Assembly: GCA_015485845.1 (NCBI GenBank)
Contig: WFSU01000060.1
Location: 1 to 16,294, forward strand
Reading direction: 5' to 3'
Source: Nitratifractor sp.
Lineage (GTDB): Bacteria; Campylobacterota; Campylobacteria; Campylobacterales; Sulfurovaceae
Length of the DNA: 16,294 nucleotides
Below, in pieces: positions 14,750-16,294 of the stretch. Numbering within the stretch: the first letter of the stretch is position 1; each line of letters starts with the position of its first letter. Both the position numbers and the translations under genes were made by a program. The notes below the pieces were generated by a model, which had not been told where the DNA came from, searched no databases, and saw only the letters and a program-made list of their open reading frames with translations.

Positions 14750-16051
14750 TTACCGATCGTCAGATGAGGGGTGGTCGCTTTTGGACTCGGGATCCTCTTC
14801 GGCTTTTGGGGGGCGTTCGTCCTCTTCCAGTTCGTCGAAGTCCTCATCCCCGAAGTCAAAATCCTCATCGTCTACGTTTCCATCATCGGCAAACGGTTCA
14901 TCGGTCTCGTGAGGTGTACCGGGTTCGGAGGTTGTTTCCGGTAATGGCTTCGGAGTGGCAGCCGAAGTGGGGGCAGGAGTCTTTGGCTCTGTTGCTTGCT
15001 CCTCCTCTTCGTCCGGCTTTTCAGGGTTGACAAATTTGAGGATGATGATCGAGGCACCGTAGAGGATGATCAGTGGGGCAGCCATGAGCATCTGGGTCAA
15101 GACATCCGGAGGGGTCAGCAGGGCGGCGAGGATGAAGATCATGACGATGGCGTAGCGGAAAAAATGGATCAGCGTCCGGTCGGTGATGAGCCCGATGAGC
15201 CCGAGGAAATAGGCGACCACCGGCAGCTCAAACGCGATCCCGAATCCGAGGAGAATCTTGGTGAAGAAGCCGACATAGTCCTCGATGTTGATCAGCGGCG
15301 TGTAGAGGAAGGAGCCAAAGGTGATGAGGAATTGAAACCCGAACGGTGTGACGACGTAGTAGGCGAACAATACGCCGATGGTAAACATGACCGATCCGCC
15401 GACGACGAAGGGGGTGACCATTTTTTTCTCATTGTCATAGAGGCCGGGGGCGATGAAAAGCCAGAGCTGCCAGAGGATAATCGGCAGGGCAAAGAAAAGT
15501 CCGGCAAAAAACGAGACTTTGAGCGCGACAAAGAACGCTCCGCCGACCTGATGGGTGGTGATGCTTCCCCAGAAGCTGTTGGCGGCTCGGGCGGCCGGGG
15601 TGGTGGCATTGCGCTCGGCGGCAAGGGTCTCGATGAGGCGCTGACTGCTGCGGGCGACATCGGCAGCCGATCCAGCGGCCTGCTCGAGGAGGGTGGCCAG
15701 CTCAGCGTCGGTGGCATCCCGGTGGCGCTGCGTCAGGAGTTCGGAAGCCTGATGGAGCCGATCGTGGAGCACGGCAGCCTGACCGGGGAGGGTGGTGGGT
15801 TTGGTCGGGGTGGCCGATCCGACCGGCGTGGTTTGGTTGGCGTCGGGGTGCTGGACTTTCCACGTACCGTCTTCACGTTTTTCGACAATGATCTTCACTT
15901 GGGTGAGTGCGTCATTGAGCGGTTGGGTGACCCAGGTAAGGATGGGGTTGTGGAGGGCAAATGCTACGATAAACATCACCAGCACCGCCGCGACCGAGAT
16001 CGCCAGTCGGGTACGCAGCTCCGCGAGATGGGGCTTCATGCTCTCAAACAT
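14750..16051 (-). CDS. tatC: TatC with an extra periplasmic segment and acidic tail
   Basis: TatC is the twin-arginine signal receptor of the Tat export system in the inner membrane. The core is clear: the cytoplasmic start MKPHLAELRTRL (5-16), helix 1 (17-33), then conserved stretches from about 167 (FFVALKVSFFAG, LWQLWLFIAPGLYDNEKK) through helices 2-6 to about 342. Family members have about 250 residues; this one has 433. About 110 extra residues (50-163) sit in the first periplasmic loop: a short strand-like part, a Thr/Pro linker and a long predicted helical part. A cytoplasmic tail (343-433) is dominated by Asp, Glu and Pro. The frame is open throughout and the membrane core is intact on both sides, so a frameshift is unlikely. 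The ATG overlaps the tatB stop by one base (TAATG). Confidence 0.96.
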   Translation of the reverse strand: MFESMKPHLAELRTRLAISVAAVLVMFIVAFALHNPILTWVTQPLNDALTQVKIIVEKREDGTWKVQHPDANQTTPVGSATPTKPTTLPGQAAVLHDRLHQASELLTQRHRDATDAELATLLEQAAGSAADVARSSQRLIETLAAERNATTPAARAANSFWGSITTHQVGGAFFVALKVSFFAGLFFALPIILWQLWLFIAPGLYDNEKKMVTPFVVGGSVMFTIGVLFAYYVVTPFGFQFLITFGSFLYTPLINIEDYVGFFTKILLGFGIAFELPVVAYFLGLIGLITDRTLIHFFRYAIVMIFILAALLTPPDVLTQMLMAAPLIILYGASIIILKFVNPEKPDEEEEQATEPKTPAPTSAATPKPLPETTSEPGTPHETDEPFADDGNVDDEDFDFGDEDFDELEEDERPPKAEEDPESKSDHPSSDDR

Positions 16052-16293
16052 TATGCACGTTCCTCGCGGTCAAGATGCTTAAATTGAGAAGGCCGTTTGG
16101 CCTCGGCAGTTTGTTCGGATTCGGAGTCGCTGGCTGCATCAGCTTGGGGGGTGTCGGTTGTCTCGGATGCGTCGGATCGGGGTGCATCCTCGTGAGAGGT
16201 TTCATGAGCTTCTTTGTCGGCGCGTTCGGCTTCGTGGATGTCTGCGAGGAGATCATCATCGAGGTAGCGATCGCCGCCGATGGAGGTGATGGC
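16051..16293 (-). CDS. tatB: TatB C-terminal part (gene runs off the right edge)
   Basis: An open frame enters from beyond 16294 and ends at a TAA (16051-16053) overlapping the tatC ATG. The 80 visible residues are hydrophilic and acidic (Asp, Glu, Ala, Ser, Thr rich), starting AITSIGGDRYLDDDLLADIH and ending QFKHLDREERA. This suits the variable cytoplasmic tail of TatB, the partner of TatC in the signal-receptor complex. The membrane helix and amphipathic helix that define TatB are outside the window, so the name rests on position before tatC and tail character. Confidence 0.72.
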   Translation of the reverse strand, partial: AITSIGGDRYLDDDLLADIHEAERADKEAHETSHEDAPRSDASETTDTPQADAASDSESEQTAEAKRPSQFKHLDREERA

Positions 16294-16294
16294 A

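Noticed and set aside
15563..15904. Frameshift or fusion artefact as the cause of the long TatC
   Set aside because: The frame is the same before and after the extra segment, no stop is present, and the conserved TatC core continues correctly on both sides.
14996..16087. Plus-strand open frame (363 codons) opposite tatC
   Set aside because: Its low-complexity Asp/Glu/Gly/Arg composition is the mirror of tatC codons, and it has no ribosome site or domain.

Overview
The window looks like a chromosomal segment of a Campylobacterota (former Epsilonproteobacteria) member, probably a free-living, moderately GC-rich type such as a Nitratifractor/Sulfurovum relative. This placement is inferred from gene content, since no rRNA is present. 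Two gene orders are telling. The series ilvC, divergent polysaccharide deacetylase, dprA, ruvX matches Campylobacter jejuni Cj0632-Cj0635. The order tatB-tatC-queA is also conserved in that phylum. Several promoters share a T-rich stretch, then GG, then a TATAAT-like -10 with no clear -35, which is the phylum's usual sigma70 style.

Layout. Positions 1-309 hold no conventional gene. They hold a structured leader, a 37-residue membrane-peptide ORF (108-221) and a strong hairpin (231-256), which together resemble a type I toxin locus. From 310 to 5619, five genes lie on the minus strand. In transcription order they are a membrane diguanylate cyclase, a Crp-family regulator (4-nt overlap), a CrtI/retinol-saturase-like FAD oxidoreductase with its own promoter, an Lnt-like acyltransferase (4-nt overlap), and the membrane protease HtpX. 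From 5729 to 8762 the plus strand carries ilvC, the polysaccharide deacetylase and dprA.

Positions 8763-11228 appear to be a lineage-specific insertion between dprA and ruvX. It contains a 7-bp tandem repeat, a palindromic element, two secreted TlpA-like thioredoxins (minus strand) and a low-GC, signal-peptide-bearing NagZ (plus strand). ruvX follows nagZ with a 4-nt overlap and abuts a convergent hemerythrin-like gene. Pyruvate kinase stands alone, and the tatB(partial)-tatC-queA operon ends the window.

How the genes work together. ilvC (branched-chain amino acids) and pyk (glycolysis or anaplerosis) are housekeeping metabolism. dprA and ruvX act on DNA. HtpX, Lnt-like, TlpA, NagZ, Tat and the deacetylase all serve the cell envelope.

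The most unusual items are TatC, with an extra segment of about 110 residues in its first periplasmic loop and a 90-residue acidic tail, the candidate type I toxin locus at the left edge, and the translationally coupled FAD-oxidoreductase/Lnt-like pair.
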